A stretch of 64,000 nt of DNA from Dyadobacter sp. CY356 (GCF_021440195.1 NZ_JAJTSZ010000002.1:744001-808000), one strand, 5' to 3'; shown: positions 1-9,637, counted from the stretch's first letter. Notes: generated by a model not told the origin, from the sequence alone. A program made the numbers and translations.

Positions 1-1
1 T

Positions 2-88
2 ACAGGACAAAACATCACACCAGATTTCAAAAACAGTGTGATCCAGGCCAGCATTTTCTGGGCTATTCCATTGATCAATAACGATTAA
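2..88 (+). CDS. C-terminal end of an unidentified protein (partial)
   Basis: An open frame enters from the left edge and ends at the TAA at 86-88, giving 28 residues that finish in IFWAIPLINND. A strong intrinsic terminator follows 16 bases later, which supports this frame as the end of a plus-strand gene. Too little is present to name the family. Confidence 0.45.
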   Translation, partial: TGQNITPDFKNSVIQASIFWAIPLINND

Positions 89-104
89 TTACTTTAAGAT
101 TTTG

Positions 105-140
105 AAAGAAGGGAAAAGATTGATTTCTTTTCCCTTCTTT
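105..140 (+). terminator. intrinsic terminator after the partial first gene
   Basis: A perfect 14-bp stem (105-118 with 127-140, arm AAAGAAGGGAAAAG) closes an 8-nt loop and its 3' arm ends in CTTCTTT. It lies just after the stop at 88. Confidence 0.75.
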
Positions 141-231
141 ATGCGCAGCTCCGACGTTTAATATTTTTAAAAAATTGAAGGCGAAACATTAACTTAGCCT
201 TTTCCAATATTCAACAGCTTATTTAAAAAAT

Positions 232-531
232 ATGATAACGCATTCCGTTTTTTTCAAACTCAAACATGCACCAGGTTCCTCAGAGGAAAAGGCATTTTTA
301 AATGCAGCACTTGCATTGTCTTCTATACCTGGGGTAAATAATTTTCAGTGTGTGAAAGAAATTAGCAAATCGAATAAATTCGATTACGGGCTAACCATGG
401 AATTCGATGATCAAAAACAGTATGACGATTACTCGGCACATCCTGATCACGTTCAATTTGTTGAACAGCTATGGGCTAAAAATGTCGAAGATTTTCTAGA
501 AATTGATTACGTTCAGACTTCCATATCTTAA
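232..531 (+). CDS. Dabb (stress-responsive A/B barrel) domain protein
   Basis: This 99-residue protein is the length of a single dimeric alpha/beta-barrel (Dabb) domain. It starts with the typical MITHSVFFKLK strand, has the central GVNNFQCVKEI segment, and later DYSAHPDHVQFVEQ, where Dabb proteins have the 'y..hp.H..f' helix. Members form small dimeric barrels; some are enzymes or stress proteins, but the substrate is unknown here. It starts at the ATG at 232. Its stop overlaps the stop of the convergent AraC gene within a shared TTAA. It may share function with the neighbouring dioxygenase, but that is only inferred from position. Confidence 0.8.
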   Translation: MITHSVFFKLKHAPGSSEEKAFLNAALALSSIPGVNNFQCVKEISKSNKFDYGLTMEFDDQKQYDDYSAHPDHVQFVEQLWAKNVEDFLEIDYVQTSIS

Positions 532-1382
532 ATACCTTTTTGGAAATCTTTTCTGTATTGCAGCGGACTTATCTTAATCCTTCTTTTGAATAGTTTATAA
601 AAGTGAGAAACATCGCCAAATCCGCTTTCCATGGCAATTTCGGCAACTGGTTTTTCTGTTGATAAAAGCTGCTGCATCGCAAAATTAATACGATAATCAA
701 TTACAGTTTCCATGAAAGTTTTGTCCGTAGCTTTTTTGAAATATTTGCAAAACGCATTGGGTGACATATTCACTTCGGCAGCTACTTCATTTAAAATAAT
801 GTCTTGCCGGAAATTATCGACGATGTAACCCAACGCCACATTCATCCTCTCCTTATTGATATTTGGAAGTTGTGCAACCGCGCCTCCATGGTCGAGCAGC
901 TGATATTCAGAAGATCCCGCCAGGTCTTCCATGACGTCGAGTAAGCGCATCATTTTGCGGAAAGGATTTTCTTCAACCGACAATAACTCCATTTTTGTAA
1001 CTGCATTTTCAGCTGTTTCTCCGTAAAAACGTATACCGGAAGCACTACGCTGAAGGATATTTTGAATGTTGGAAAGCTCAGGTTTATTGAAAAAATCTTC
1101 TCCCAGAAAATCATTTATAAAGTGTACGACCACTGATTTTACGCCATCTTCCTTCTCACTTTTCCAGCAATGCGGCAAATCTGGTCCGATCAATACCAGA
1201 TCATTTTGCTCGAAATCTTCCATATTGTTTCCCACGTAACGTTTTCCCCTACCCTTTAAAATCATTGTCAGTTCAAATTCCGGATGAAAATGGAAGGGGA
1301 CGGTGAACTGTTCAAGGTCAAAAGCTCTGACAATAAATGAACTTTCAGGCCCAGGCTGCAAATTTTCAAATAAAGGCTTCAT
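528..1382 (-). CDS. AraC family transcriptional regulator with N-terminal cupin
   Basis: The N-terminal half has a cupin-like sensor pattern (PFHFHPEFELTMILKGRG, then the GPDLPHCWK segment). The C-terminal 100 residues hold two helix-turn-helix units, LNEVAAEVNMSPNAFCKYF and VAEIAMESGFGDVSHFYKLF, typical of AraC/XylS regulators. The open frame reaches a TTG at 1400, but the ATG at 1382 (MKPLFENLQ) is the better start. It is divergent from the PhyH dioxygenase gene with about 137 bp between them, so it probably controls that gene in response to a small ligand. The ligand cannot be read from the sequence. Confidence 0.88.
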   Translation of the reverse strand: MKPLFENLQPGPESSFIVRAFDLEQFTVPFHFHPEFELTMILKGRGKRYVGNNMEDFEQNDLVLIGPDLPHCWKSEKEDGVKSVVVHFINDFLGEDFFNKPELSNIQNILQRSASGIRFYGETAENAVTKMELLSVEENPFRKMMRLLDVMEDLAGSSEYQLLDHGGAVAQLPNINKERMNVALGYIVDNFRQDIILNEVAAEVNMSPNAFCKYFKKATDKTFMETVIDYRINFAMQQLLSTEKPVAEIAMESGFGDVSHFYKLFKRRIKISPLQYRKDFQKGI

Positions 1383-1519
1383 GTTGACTTTATTATTCAA
1401 AAATTAATATTATTTATAAAAATAGATAAAATACACCATAAAATGGCCATTATATGCCTCACAAAAAATCAATAAAGGGACGAAATTTGCAAATGATTAT
1501 TCCTAAACCTTAAAAATGC

Positions 1520-2338
1520 ATGGCTACTTTGACCGCTCCCGATCTAAACGGTTACAAAACAGTCTCCGAAAGTGAAATCGAAAGTTTCAAAGAAAACGGG
1601 CATATAATGATTCCCGGTGTTCTTGATTCAAACGAAGTTGCGTATTACCGTGACGTGATCAACAAGGCAGCCACAACCTACAACACAGAAAAGCGTAAAC
1701 TGGAAGACAGGGACACTTATGGAAAGGCTTTTCTGCAAATTACCAATTTATGGGAAGTTGATGAAAATGTAAAAAACTTCTCACTTGCAAAACGTTTTGG
1801 CAAGATCGCCGCTGATCTTCTGGGTGTCGAAAATGTAAGAATTTATCATGATCAGGCATTGTACAAAGAACCTGGCGGGGGCTTCACACCATGGCATCAG
1901 GACCAGTATTACTGGCCGGTTGACACAGATAAAACCATCACCATGTGGATGCCTTTGATTGATATTGATACGGACATGGGCATGCTCACGTTCGCTTCCG
2001 GATCACATCAATGTGGTTTTATTGAAAACGTCCCGATCTCGGATGAATCCGAAATTATGCTGCAAAAATTTGTTCAGGAAAAAGGTTACAAAATAGCCCG
2101 TGCAAAAACTATGAATGCCGGTGATGCGACGTGGCATTATGGCTGGACACTGCATTCTGCGCCCGGTAACAAATCTGCCGATGTCGTCAGGGAAGTGATG
2201 ACCATTATTTTTGTGGCAGATGGCGCGCGAGTAACTGAGCCACAGAACAAACATCAGGAAGCCGACCGTCAGCGCTGGATGGCGGGAGCACCAACCGGTG
2301 AGCTCCTCGCTTCAAAACTGAACCCAAAAATTTTATAA
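1520..2338 (+). CDS. phytanoyl-CoA dioxygenase (PhyH) family protein
   Basis: This is an Fe(II)/2-oxoglutarate oxygenase-like protein of 272 residues, normal for bacterial PhyH proteins. The iron triad is visible: H126 and D128 in TPWHQDQYYWP and the distal H212 in GWTLHSAPGN. R224 (DVVREVMT) is placed to bind 2-oxoglutarate. Family members hydroxylate diverse small molecules, so the substrate is open. The divergent AraC gene is the likely regulator. A GNRA-loop terminator follows 30 bp after the stop. The family call is firm; the reaction is inferred. Confidence 0.88.
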   Translation: MATLTAPDLNGYKTVSESEIESFKENGHIMIPGVLDSNEVAYYRDVINKAATTYNTEKRKLEDRDTYGKAFLQITNLWEVDENVKNFSLAKRFGKIAADLLGVENVRIYHDQALYKEPGGGFTPWHQDQYYWPVDTDKTITMWMPLIDIDTDMGMLTFASGSHQCGFIENVPISDESEIMLQKFVQEKGYKIARAKTMNAGDATWHYGWTLHSAPGNKSADVVREVMTIIFVADGARVTEPQNKHQEADRQRWMAGAPTGELLASKLNPKIL

Positions 2339-2368
2339 GTTATTTTGCCAGCCCTTTACATTACTGAT

Positions 2369-2400
2369 GGTATCCCGGAAACGGGATACCTTTCTGTTTT
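2369..2400 (+). terminator. intrinsic terminator after the PhyH gene
   Basis: A 9-bp perfect stem (GGTATCCCG at 2369-2377, CGGGATACC at 2382-2390) is closed by a GAAA tetraloop and followed by TTTCTGTTTT. Confidence 0.8.
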
Positions 2401-2548
2401 AGGTCCTGCTTAATTTTACAACTTCAATCGCTTCTCTATCATTTGTCTCATCCAAAATTCTTACAAAATATAACCGGCTTATGAGGCTGGCCTGATTATT
2501 TTGATCCTGACAGAATAATTTCATTCCCTACATTTTCAAGTTAAACAC

Positions 2549-4360
2549 ATGCAGAAGGACAAAGCAGGATACAATCCTATTGAAGATTACGGCCTGATTG
2601 GAAATATGAAAACGGTGGCGCTGGTATCAATGGATGGTTGTATAGATTTTATGTCATATCCTGATTTTGACTCCCCTACCGTTTTTGCGAAATTACTGGA
2701 TAGTAAAAAAGGCGGTAATTTTTCAATCACACCCGCTATCAGGGATTACAAAACCAAACAGCTTTATCTTCCTGGTACAGCCGTTCTTTTAACACGCTTT
2801 TTCTCCGAAGAAGGTATAGTGGAACTGACTGATTATATGCCGGTTGAAAACGGAAATCCAAAAAAATCCAATGCTATTGTCAGGGAAGTTAAATCTGTAA
2901 GAGGTGCAATTACTTATCAGGTAAAATGTGATCCGGCATTTGATTATGCCCGGTCCGGACATACCTGTGAGCTGAAAAATAATGTCATACTATTCAAGGC
3001 TGATGACGAAGCTAAAACCACCTTGCGTTTGTCGGCGTCAGTTCCATTACAGATTGTAGAAAATTATGGGTACGCTGAGTTCACGCTGCAACAATCTGAA
3101 ACTGCTTACCTGATTCTTGAAGATGGAAATCAGAAAAAAAAGGAGATTGAACCGATCGAAATTTATAAAGAACAGACTTACACCGAAACAATTAATTTCT
3201 GGCGACACTGGTCAAAACAATCCGTTTACAAAGGCAGATGGAATGAAACGGTGAACAGATCAGCGATCACTTTAAAGTTGCTGACATCTGCCGAGCTGGG
3301 TTCCATGGTTGCCGCGCCTACATTTAGTCTGCCCGAAACTTTGGGTGCTGGCAGAAACTGGGATTATCGCTTTACCTGGATCAGAGATGCTGCTTTCACG
3401 ATGTATGCTTTTTTAAGGCTGGGTTATACCGAAGAAGCCACCGCATTTTTGAAATGGATACACGATCGTTGTGTTGATGACAAACTTTATCTGATGTATT
3501 CCATTGACGGACATCACGATCTGGAAGAAAAAGAATTGAAACATCTGGAAGGATATAAAAAATCAAAACCGGTAAGAATTGGAAATGCGGCTCAGAACCA
3601 GCTTCAGATTGATATTTACGGGGAATTGATTGACACGGTTTATATTTATGACAAACAGTATTCTGCCATAACCTATGAATTCTGGCAAACCATATATAAG
3701 CAGGTTGAAGAAGTGATCAAAAGCTGGAAAAAGGCCGATCACGGTATATGGGAAATAAGAAATGTTGAGAAAGAATTTCTTCACAGCCGGCTCATGTGCT
3801 GGGTAGCGATGGACCGCGCGATAAAAATTGCCGAGCACCGTTCTTTTCCCTACCCAAAAACGCAATGGAGTGAGGTGCGCGATGAAATATATATTGATAT
3901 CTATGAAAATTTCTGGCATGAAGAATTAGGTGCCTGGGTTCAATACAAAGGTGCCAGTCATGTGGATGCAAGCGTATTGCTTATGTCGTTACTCCATTTT
4001 ATTTCTCCGCATGAACCCCGATGGCTGTCAACTATGAAAGTGGTGGAACGTGAATTGGGTCTTGACGTTCTTTTATATCGGTACAGAAATGGCCCTGACC
4101 AATTTGACGGACTGCAAGGCGATGAGGGAACATTTAATATGTGTTCTTTCTGGTATATTGAATCGCTTGCCAAAAGTGGCGAGGTGAGTAAAGCACTGGA
4201 CAGTTTCGAAAAAATGACAGGTTACGCAAATCACCTGGGACTTTTTAGTGAACAGATCAGTCACAAAGCTGAGCATCTCGGGAATTTTCCGCAAGCTTTC
4301 ACACACCTGGCACTGATCAGCGCCGCGCTGGAAATTGATAAGCAGCTTGATCGTTTGTAA
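2549..4360 (+). CDS. glycoside hydrolase family 15 protein (glucoamylase/trehalase type)
   Basis: The 603-residue protein has the GH15 two-part architecture: an N-terminal beta-sandwich starting at IEDYGLIGNMKTVALVSMDG and an (alpha/alpha)6 barrel from about residue 230. Signature segments include GRNWDYRFTWIRDAAF and, late in the barrel, GLQGDEGTFNMCSFWY and FSEQISHKAEHLGNFPQAFT, which hold the expected acidic catalytic region. There is no signal peptide, so it should act in the cytosol on alpha-linked glucosides. Related actinobacterial enzymes are trehalases, so trehalose is a fair guess. It stands alone, followed by a histidine kinase with its own promoter. Confidence 0.88.
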   Translation: MQKDKAGYNPIEDYGLIGNMKTVALVSMDGCIDFMSYPDFDSPTVFAKLLDSKKGGNFSITPAIRDYKTKQLYLPGTAVLLTRFFSEEGIVELTDYMPVENGNPKKSNAIVREVKSVRGAITYQVKCDPAFDYARSGHTCELKNNVILFKADDEAKTTLRLSASVPLQIVENYGYAEFTLQQSETAYLILEDGNQKKKEIEPIEIYKEQTYTETINFWRHWSKQSVYKGRWNETVNRSAITLKLLTSAELGSMVAAPTFSLPETLGAGRNWDYRFTWIRDAAFTMYAFLRLGYTEEATAFLKWIHDRCVDDKLYLMYSIDGHHDLEEKELKHLEGYKKSKPVRIGNAAQNQLQIDIYGELIDTVYIYDKQYSAITYEFWQTIYKQVEEVIKSWKKADHGIWEIRNVEKEFLHSRLMCWVAMDRAIKIAEHRSFPYPKTQWSEVRDEIYIDIYENFWHEELGAWVQYKGASHVDASVLLMSLLHFISPHEPRWLSTMKVVERELGLDVLLYRYRNGPDQFDGLQGDEGTFNMCSFWYIESLAKSGEVSKALDSFEKMTGYANHLGLFSEQISHKAEHLGNFPQAFTHLALISAALEIDKQLDRL

Positions 4361-4428
4361 TAATAAAAAAAATCCGCCCGGCCGGATAGGATAACGCAAC
4401 AAGTTGGATGTATTGGTATAAGTTGACT

Positions 4429-4436
4429 TATATTTG
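4429..4436 (+). promoter_or_regulatory. -7 promoter box of the histidine kinase gene
   Basis: TATATTTG matches the Bacteroidota -7 consensus TAnnTTTG exactly. A TTG at 4404-4406, 22 bp upstream, could serve as the -33 element. Transcription would start at about 4442-4443, on the ATG itself. Confidence 0.55.
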
Positions 4437-4441
4437 TACAA

Positions 4442-5821
4442 ATGAAAAGCAAAATTTTTCCGAATAAAGCACTTTTAGATAAGTACTGGATCAGGCTGGC
4501 GGGACACCCATCTGAGTTTCCCCTTAATGCCCGCATATTTCACTCCGCATGTCTGATTTCGATTGCAGCGATTGTTTACGATATTCCTTTCAACTTTTTT
4601 GTTGGCTTGCCTGACGTAGCCTGGGCTTGTATATTCGTACTAATTCTCTGCGTTGGACTTTATTACAATTCAAGATTCTTAAAGAAGGTCAACACAAGTA
4701 TATTTATTTCCAATATTCTCGGACTTGGACTTTTCACATTTACCTATTTTGTAAATGGTGGAATTTCCGGGCCTACTGAACAGTTTTTCTTACTATTTCT
4801 ACTGATCAGTGTTTTAATAAGTCCGGTTGAGCAATACAAGGTTTGGGTTCCGGTCAATATTGGTATTGTTGTGGCGCTGTATCTTACAGAATACTTTCAT
4901 CCGGAATTATTCCCAACTCCCTATACCAGCCGGCTTGAAGGTTTTGTAGATCAAACTTCCTCGTATATTCAAATCGCATTGCTGGTCTTTGTTTATATAT
5001 CTTTTCTTCGAAAAAGTTATGAACGTGAAAAAACCTCCGCACTTATAAAAACCCAATCGATCACAAAAAAGAATTTGCGTATAGTAAAGCAAAATCTGGA
5101 ACTTGAAAGTCTGAATGCCGAGAAAACGAAGTTGATGTCAATCATTGCACACGACCTGAGATCACCACTTTCCAGCATACAAGGGTATCTGGAATTGTTA
5201 TCTTCTTACAGGCTCGAAGAATCTGAGAAAATAGGTATAGAAAAAGATCTTTTGTTCGCAACAAAAGATACGCTCGCATTGCTTACCAAACTGCTGGCCT
5301 GGTCAAAATCCCAGCTTAACGGTGTAACGGCCTATCCTGAATATTTAAATGTTTGTGATATTTTGTCCGATACACTGAATTTTGAAAAAAATGTTGCTGC
5401 TGCAAAAGATATTATGCTGGATTATTCCTTTGATCCTGAACTGAAAATTTACGCTGATAAAGATATGATGCAGCTCATTATCCGAAATTTTGTTGGCAAC
5501 GCTATCAAATTTACACACAAAGGCGGTGTGATATCAGTTTCTGCAAAAACTGCCCCGGCAAGTTGTATCATTTCAATAAAAGATACCGGGATCGGAATAC
5601 CAAAGGAGAGACAGCAGGATCTTTTTTCTTTGAAAGCAGAATCTACTTTTGGCACAAAAGGTGAAAAGGGAGTTGGCCTGGGTTTGTTACTTTGTGTTGA
5701 ATACATCAAAGCCCAAAATGGAGAAATATGGTTCGAAAGTACACCCGGCGAAGGCTCCTGTTTTTATATATCCGTTCCCATAAATCCTGTGATTTTAGAT
5801 CAGCAGCCTGCTCTTGAATAA
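4442..5821 (+). CDS. membrane sensor histidine kinase
   Basis: The first 200 residues contain about six hydrophobic segments, forming a multi-pass membrane sensor. A short coiled linker (about 205-230) leads to a HisKA domain with the phospho-acceptor H237 in SIIAHDLRSPLSSIQGY. The HATPase_c domain follows: N box around RNFVGNAIKFTHKGG, G1 box DTGIGIPK, and G2 GVGLGLLLC. No response regulator lies next to it, so it is an orphan kinase. The ATG at 4442 is the only early in-frame ATG; the -7 box sits 5 bases upstream, which suggests a leaderless mRNA. The stimulus is unknown. Confidence 0.92.
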   Translation: MKSKIFPNKALLDKYWIRLAGHPSEFPLNARIFHSACLISIAAIVYDIPFNFFVGLPDVAWACIFVLILCVGLYYNSRFLKKVNTSIFISNILGLGLFTFTYFVNGGISGPTEQFFLLFLLISVLISPVEQYKVWVPVNIGIVVALYLTEYFHPELFPTPYTSRLEGFVDQTSSYIQIALLVFVYISFLRKSYEREKTSALIKTQSITKKNLRIVKQNLELESLNAEKTKLMSIIAHDLRSPLSSIQGYLELLSSYRLEESEKIGIEKDLLFATKDTLALLTKLLAWSKSQLNGVTAYPEYLNVCDILSDTLNFEKNVAAAKDIMLDYSFDPELKIYADKDMMQLIIRNFVGNAIKFTHKGGVISVSAKTAPASCIISIKDTGIGIPKERQQDLFSLKAESTFGTKGEKGVGLGLLLCVEYIKAQNGEIWFESTPGEGSCFYISVPINPVILDQQPALE

Positions 5822-5855
5822 TATTTTTCAGCGTGATATCAATAAATATAAAGTT

Positions 5856-7121
5856 TTAAACTTCCTCTTTTAAAATATTTGCCGGAGCCTTAATTACAAT
5901 GATTGTGATGATAGCCGAAAGCAGCAAAGCCACAGCCATAAGAATGTAGGAAGATTCAAAACCTCCGGTTTTTCCATTCAGATAACCTACAAGATAAGCC
6001 CCGATGAAAGATCCGAGTGCGCCGATACTATTAATAAGTCCAAGCGCACCGCCGGCAACATTTTTAGGCAAAATTTCAGTAATAACAGCAAAAAAAGGTC
6101 CATAAGGCGCATAGAGTGCGCCGCCTGCTATGACTAAAAGTGCGAATGAAATCCAGAAGTGCTGGGTGCCGATGAGATACGAACAAAAGAACGCAACCGA
6201 AGCTGCAAGCAAGAACGGCCAGATAAATATTTTCCTGTTCAGTGTTTTATCTGAAAAATAGGAAGTCGCCAGCATACCCGAGATTGCCAGCAGATATGGA
6301 ACCGAAGATAACCAACCGGTTTTTACAATATCCATATCCGGCGCAGCCTTAATGATAGAAGGAAGCCACATCACAAAGCCATAAACGCCGAGACTCCATA
6401 ATAAATACTGAAAACACAATAGAATCACGGTGGTGGATTTAAAAGCCTCAGCGTAATTTTTCACAGGTTTAATTCCTGCCTGCTCTTCCCTAAGCTGATT
6501 TTCCACAGCCTGTTTTTCTTCCTCACTCAGCCAGTTCGCATCTTTCGGCTTTTCATCAATCATCCTCCACCAGATAAATGCCCAGATTATACCGGGAACT
6601 CCCTGAATAATAAACATCCAGCGCCAGCCCATAGAATTGATCAGATAGCCCGAAAGTACTGACATCCATAAAACTGTAACCGGATTTCCTAAAACCAAAA
6701 AAGTGTTAGCTCTTGATCGTTCCTTTTTTGTGAACCAGTGACTCAGCAAAATCAGCATGGAAGGCATTACGGCACTTTCCACCACGCCCAGCATAAACCG
6801 GATTATAATTAAAGAAGTTACATTACTGACCATCCCGGTTGCTGCGGCCAGTGCACCCCAGAGTATGAGAGAAATAAAAATCAGTTTTTTAGCACTTTTA
6901 CTGGCTGCATAGTGAGCTCCCGGAATTTGAAAAAAGAAGTAGCCCAGAAAAAACAACGATCCAAGAAGCGATGACGTAGCTTTGTCCAGGTTAAGATCAT
7001 CTGCCATACCGCCTGCCACTGCAAAACCGAAGTTGGCCCTGTCCAGATATGCCAGACTGTATGTGATAAATACGATGGGAATTATCCGGAACCAACGTTT
7101 CGGAGCCAAGGGCTGCTTCAT
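5856..7121 (-). CDS. MFS transporter, anion:cation symporter (ACS) type
   Basis: This 421-residue protein has 12 predicted membrane helices. TM1 carries YLDRANFGFA, the ACS-family (hexuronate, tartrate, phthalate, glucarate permease) signature; TM2 holds LLGSLFFLGYFFFQIPG and TM4 the RFMLGVVESAVMPSM motif. These carriers import organic anions with H+ or Na+. It is convergent with the histidine kinase gene and has no catabolic partner beside it, so the substrate is not predicted. A second ACS carrier lies at 62084-63337. Confidence 0.88.
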   Translation of the reverse strand: MKQPLAPKRWFRIIPIVFITYSLAYLDRANFGFAVAGGMADDLNLDKATSSLLGSLFFLGYFFFQIPGAHYAASKSAKKLIFISLILWGALAAATGMVSNVTSLIIIRFMLGVVESAVMPSMLILLSHWFTKKERSRANTFLVLGNPVTVLWMSVLSGYLINSMGWRWMFIIQGVPGIIWAFIWWRMIDEKPKDANWLSEEEKQAVENQLREEQAGIKPVKNYAEAFKSTTVILLCFQYLLWSLGVYGFVMWLPSIIKAAPDMDIVKTGWLSSVPYLLAISGMLATSYFSDKTLNRKIFIWPFLLAASVAFFCSYLIGTQHFWISFALLVIAGGALYAPYGPFFAVITEILPKNVAGGALGLINSIGALGSFIGAYLVGYLNGKTGGFESSYILMAVALLLSAIITIIVIKAPANILKEEV

Positions 7122-7252
7122 ACCTTTTGATTTAGCTTTACTGTGTAAAGGCAGGCAAATGGAAACGCTACCTGTGTTTACACTCCGATTTTTTATCTGG
7201 CATGATTATAATTATCAAAGTTCCGAACACATACAATAAATTTTCATTTCCC

Positions 7253-8380
7253 ATGACGCGCGTTACCCCTTTTTATACCCGGTTAGCTCAAATCCTGATC
7301 AGTATTATTTGTTTATTTTACATTGCTATCATTGGCCGCACGTTACTGGCTCCCTTGATTTTTGCCTTGTTATTTTCTTTACTGCTATTGCCCTTTACTG
7401 TATTTCTGGAAAATAAACTGCGTTTACCTAGATGGGCTTCTTCTCTTGTGGCATTGTTATCCTTGATTCTCGCCATTGTCAGTATTATGACAATTCTTGG
7501 ATCACAGCTAACAGCACTGGCGCAGGATTGGCCTGCTTTCAAGCAGCAGGTACTTACCGGCACTGAGGATTTGCAAAAATGGATTTCGATGCGATTCCAT
7601 GTGGACAGCGAGCAGCAGATGAGTTATATCAACGACTCTACAGATAAAGCTTTGAATACCGGTACAACGCTACTTGGGCATACCCTGCTTTCCGTATCCT
7701 CTATTTTGCTGTTTTTACTTTTTACCTTTCTATATACTTTCTTCATCCTGCTTCACAGACGTTTACTACTCAGGTTCATCGTCTCTTTATTTAGCGAGGA
7801 ACAAAGCATCGTAGTTTACGATGTTGTGAGTCAGATTCAGTATATAGTCAAAAAATATATCGTTGGTTTATTTCTTCAAATGATGATAGTAACCGGGCTT
7901 TCGGTCGCTGCATTTACAATTCTTGGAATAAAATATGGCTTTTTATTGGGGCTGATCACCGGGATTTTCAATCTGATACCATACATCGGAATCCTGACAG
8001 CCTTGCTGCTTGCCATTCTGATCACTTTTGCGACTTCAACTTCCAGTCATATATTATTTGTAATAGCCGCAATTGTGGTCATACATCTGATCGACAGCAA
8101 TTATATTATGCCTAAAATTGTAGGTTCAAAAGTGAAAATAAATACACTCGTCGCGCTGATTGGGCTTGTGCTTGGAGAGATGATCTGGGGTATTACAGGT
8201 ATGTTTTTATCCATTCCCGTTATTGCAATCGTTAAAGTTATATTTGACCGTGTTGAAGGTTTAAAACCCTGGGGTATGGTCCTGGGCGACGATGACAGCC
8301 ATCCGGATACTAAACCTGCCATTCAGGAATTTGAGGAAGACAAATTAAATAAGGCCAATCCGGTATCGAATCAGCCTTAA
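7253..8380 (+). CDS. AI-2E family transporter
   Basis: The protein has a hydrophobic N-terminal pair of helices, a soluble segment (about 75-150), and then the conserved C-terminal helices containing GLITGIFNLIPYIG and IIPK-like DSNYIMPKIVGSK, typical of the AI-2E/TqsA/YdiK family. Members export diverse small molecules or act as Na+/H+ carriers; the name does not show autoinducer export. An in-frame ATG also exists at 7202, adding 17 residues (MIIIIKVPN...); the ATG at 7253 (MTRVTPFYTRL) fits the family start better. It is convergent with the PepSY gene, 24 bp apart. Confidence 0.88.
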   Translation: MTRVTPFYTRLAQILISIICLFYIAIIGRTLLAPLIFALLFSLLLLPFTVFLENKLRLPRWASSLVALLSLILAIVSIMTILGSQLTALAQDWPAFKQQVLTGTEDLQKWISMRFHVDSEQQMSYINDSTDKALNTGTTLLGHTLLSVSSILLFLLFTFLYTFFILLHRRLLLRFIVSLFSEEQSIVVYDVVSQIQYIVKKYIVGLFLQMMIVTGLSVAAFTILGIKYGFLLGLITGIFNLIPYIGILTALLLAILITFATSTSSHILFVIAAIVVIHLIDSNYIMPKIVGSKVKINTLVALIGLVLGEMIWGITGMFLSIPVIAIVKVIFDRVEGLKPWGMVLGDDDSHPDTKPAIQEFEEDKLNKANPVSNQP

Positions 8381-8404
8381 AAGATTTTCAGAAAACCAGA
8401 TCAA

Positions 8405-9637
8405 TTAAACCTGGCCCGCCAGCACTTTTGATCTGGTTTTTACTTTTTCAGGTTTCTTTTTACCTCTGTTGTACCATATCAAAAAGCCGGAAACCGGCAA
8501 TGAAGTAGCAAGCAGACATGCGATGAAATAAAGCAGTTTTGAGAAAGTTCCAAACAATTCTCCGGTATGGATAAACTTTACTGACGATGTAATTTTTTCG
8601 CCAAAAGGTTTTTCCGAATACTTTTCCAACCTGACCATACTTCCGGAATATTGATCAAAATAAACACGGTCGATGGCGGCAAGTGTAAAAAATCCACTTT
8701 GGCTTTTTAGCACCGCATAGACTCCCAGGGAGTCTGAGGGCATATTGATACGTATGTTTCCCGGATAGGTGTAAAAGTTATTCGCATTGGCTATCACAGT
8801 TTCCAGAGGCACAGCAATGCTATTTTCTTCGACTTTTGAAACCGGATTTTCTTTCTTTTCAACACCCATTGCCTTAATAAATCCCTCTTTGTACCAGTCA
8901 AAGGCAAAATATGGGCCGGTTATCGCCATAATGGTAACGAAGAAGAAAGCATAAAATCCCAGCGTTTTGTGCAGATCAAAATTGACCCTTTTAAAACTGG
9001 CATCCGTTTTCACCTTAAATCCGGCAGACCAGCTTTGTGACTTTTTCCAGCTTTTAATTTTGGCCGGAAACCATAAAATCAATCCGGAAATTTGAAGGAA
9101 AATCATCATCAGGGCAGCAGTGCCTGATATTACCCCACCGATTTTTTTATCCAGCAAAAGCCATCTGTGAATCTTTAATGTCGTTGCAAAAAATGTGAAC
9201 GAGGATGTCTGGGCATCTCCTATTATTTTTCCGTTATATGGATCAACAAAATAACTAACCGATTTCAATTTCGGCTCTTCCTTTTTTCCGGCAGTTCTAG
9301 AAGTCTTGTCTTTTTGCTGAGCTTCTTTTTTTTCGCCCTTTTCCGGAATATTCAGTGCAAAAGTCCAGGCTTCTGATTTATTTTCGGGAATCTGTATGTT
9401 ACTGATTTTTCCCTTTATCTCCGCCTCTACCTTAGCCGTCAGTGAAGCCAGCGGCATCAGACTTCTATTTCCGGGTGTTATGGTAAATTTATCAGTATCC
9501 AGAAAATGGGTAATATCAACTCTGAAAGCATAGATAGTGCCGGTCAGACACATGATGAAAAGTATAATTGCACTTGGAAGTCCCACCCATAGATGGAGAT
9601 CATTGACAAGTTTTCTAAAAGTATATTTGCTTTTCAT
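8405..9637 (-). CDS. PepSY-associated membrane protein (PepSY_TM)
   Basis: The 410-residue protein has the PepSY_TM pattern: TM1 with LHLWVGLPSAIILFIMCLTG, a periplasmic PepSY segment, a second helix pair (VISGTAALMMIFLQISGLIL), another near residue 235 with DLHKTLGFYAFFFVTIMAI, and a last helix near 370. The histidines in the helices resemble those of di-heme iron-reductase-like proteins. In Bacteroidota such genes usually accompany siderophore TonB receptors, but none is adjacent here. The lysine-rich periplasmic insert (KKEAQQKDKTSRTAGKKE) is variable sequence. An iron-reduction role is inference. Confidence 0.85.
   Translation of the reverse strand: MKSKYTFRKLVNDLHLWVGLPSAIILFIMCLTGTIYAFRVDITHFLDTDKFTITPGNRSLMPLASLTAKVEAEIKGKISNIQIPENKSEAWTFALNIPEKGEKKEAQQKDKTSRTAGKKEEPKLKSVSYFVDPYNGKIIGDAQTSSFTFFATTLKIHRWLLLDKKIGGVISGTAALMMIFLQISGLILWFPAKIKSWKKSQSWSAGFKVKTDASFKRVNFDLHKTLGFYAFFFVTIMAITGPYFAFDWYKEGFIKAMGVEKKENPVSKVEENSIAVPLETVIANANNFYTYPGNIRINMPSDSLGVYAVLKSQSGFFTLAAIDRVYFDQYSGSMVRLEKYSEKPFGEKITSSVKFIHTGELFGTFSKLLYFIACLLATSLPVSGFLIWYNRGKKKPEKVKTRSKVLAGQV

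Noticed and set aside
7253..8380. quorum-sensing (AI-2) export function for the AI-2E family gene
   Set aside because: The family name is historical; no lux genes are nearby and members transport varied substrates.
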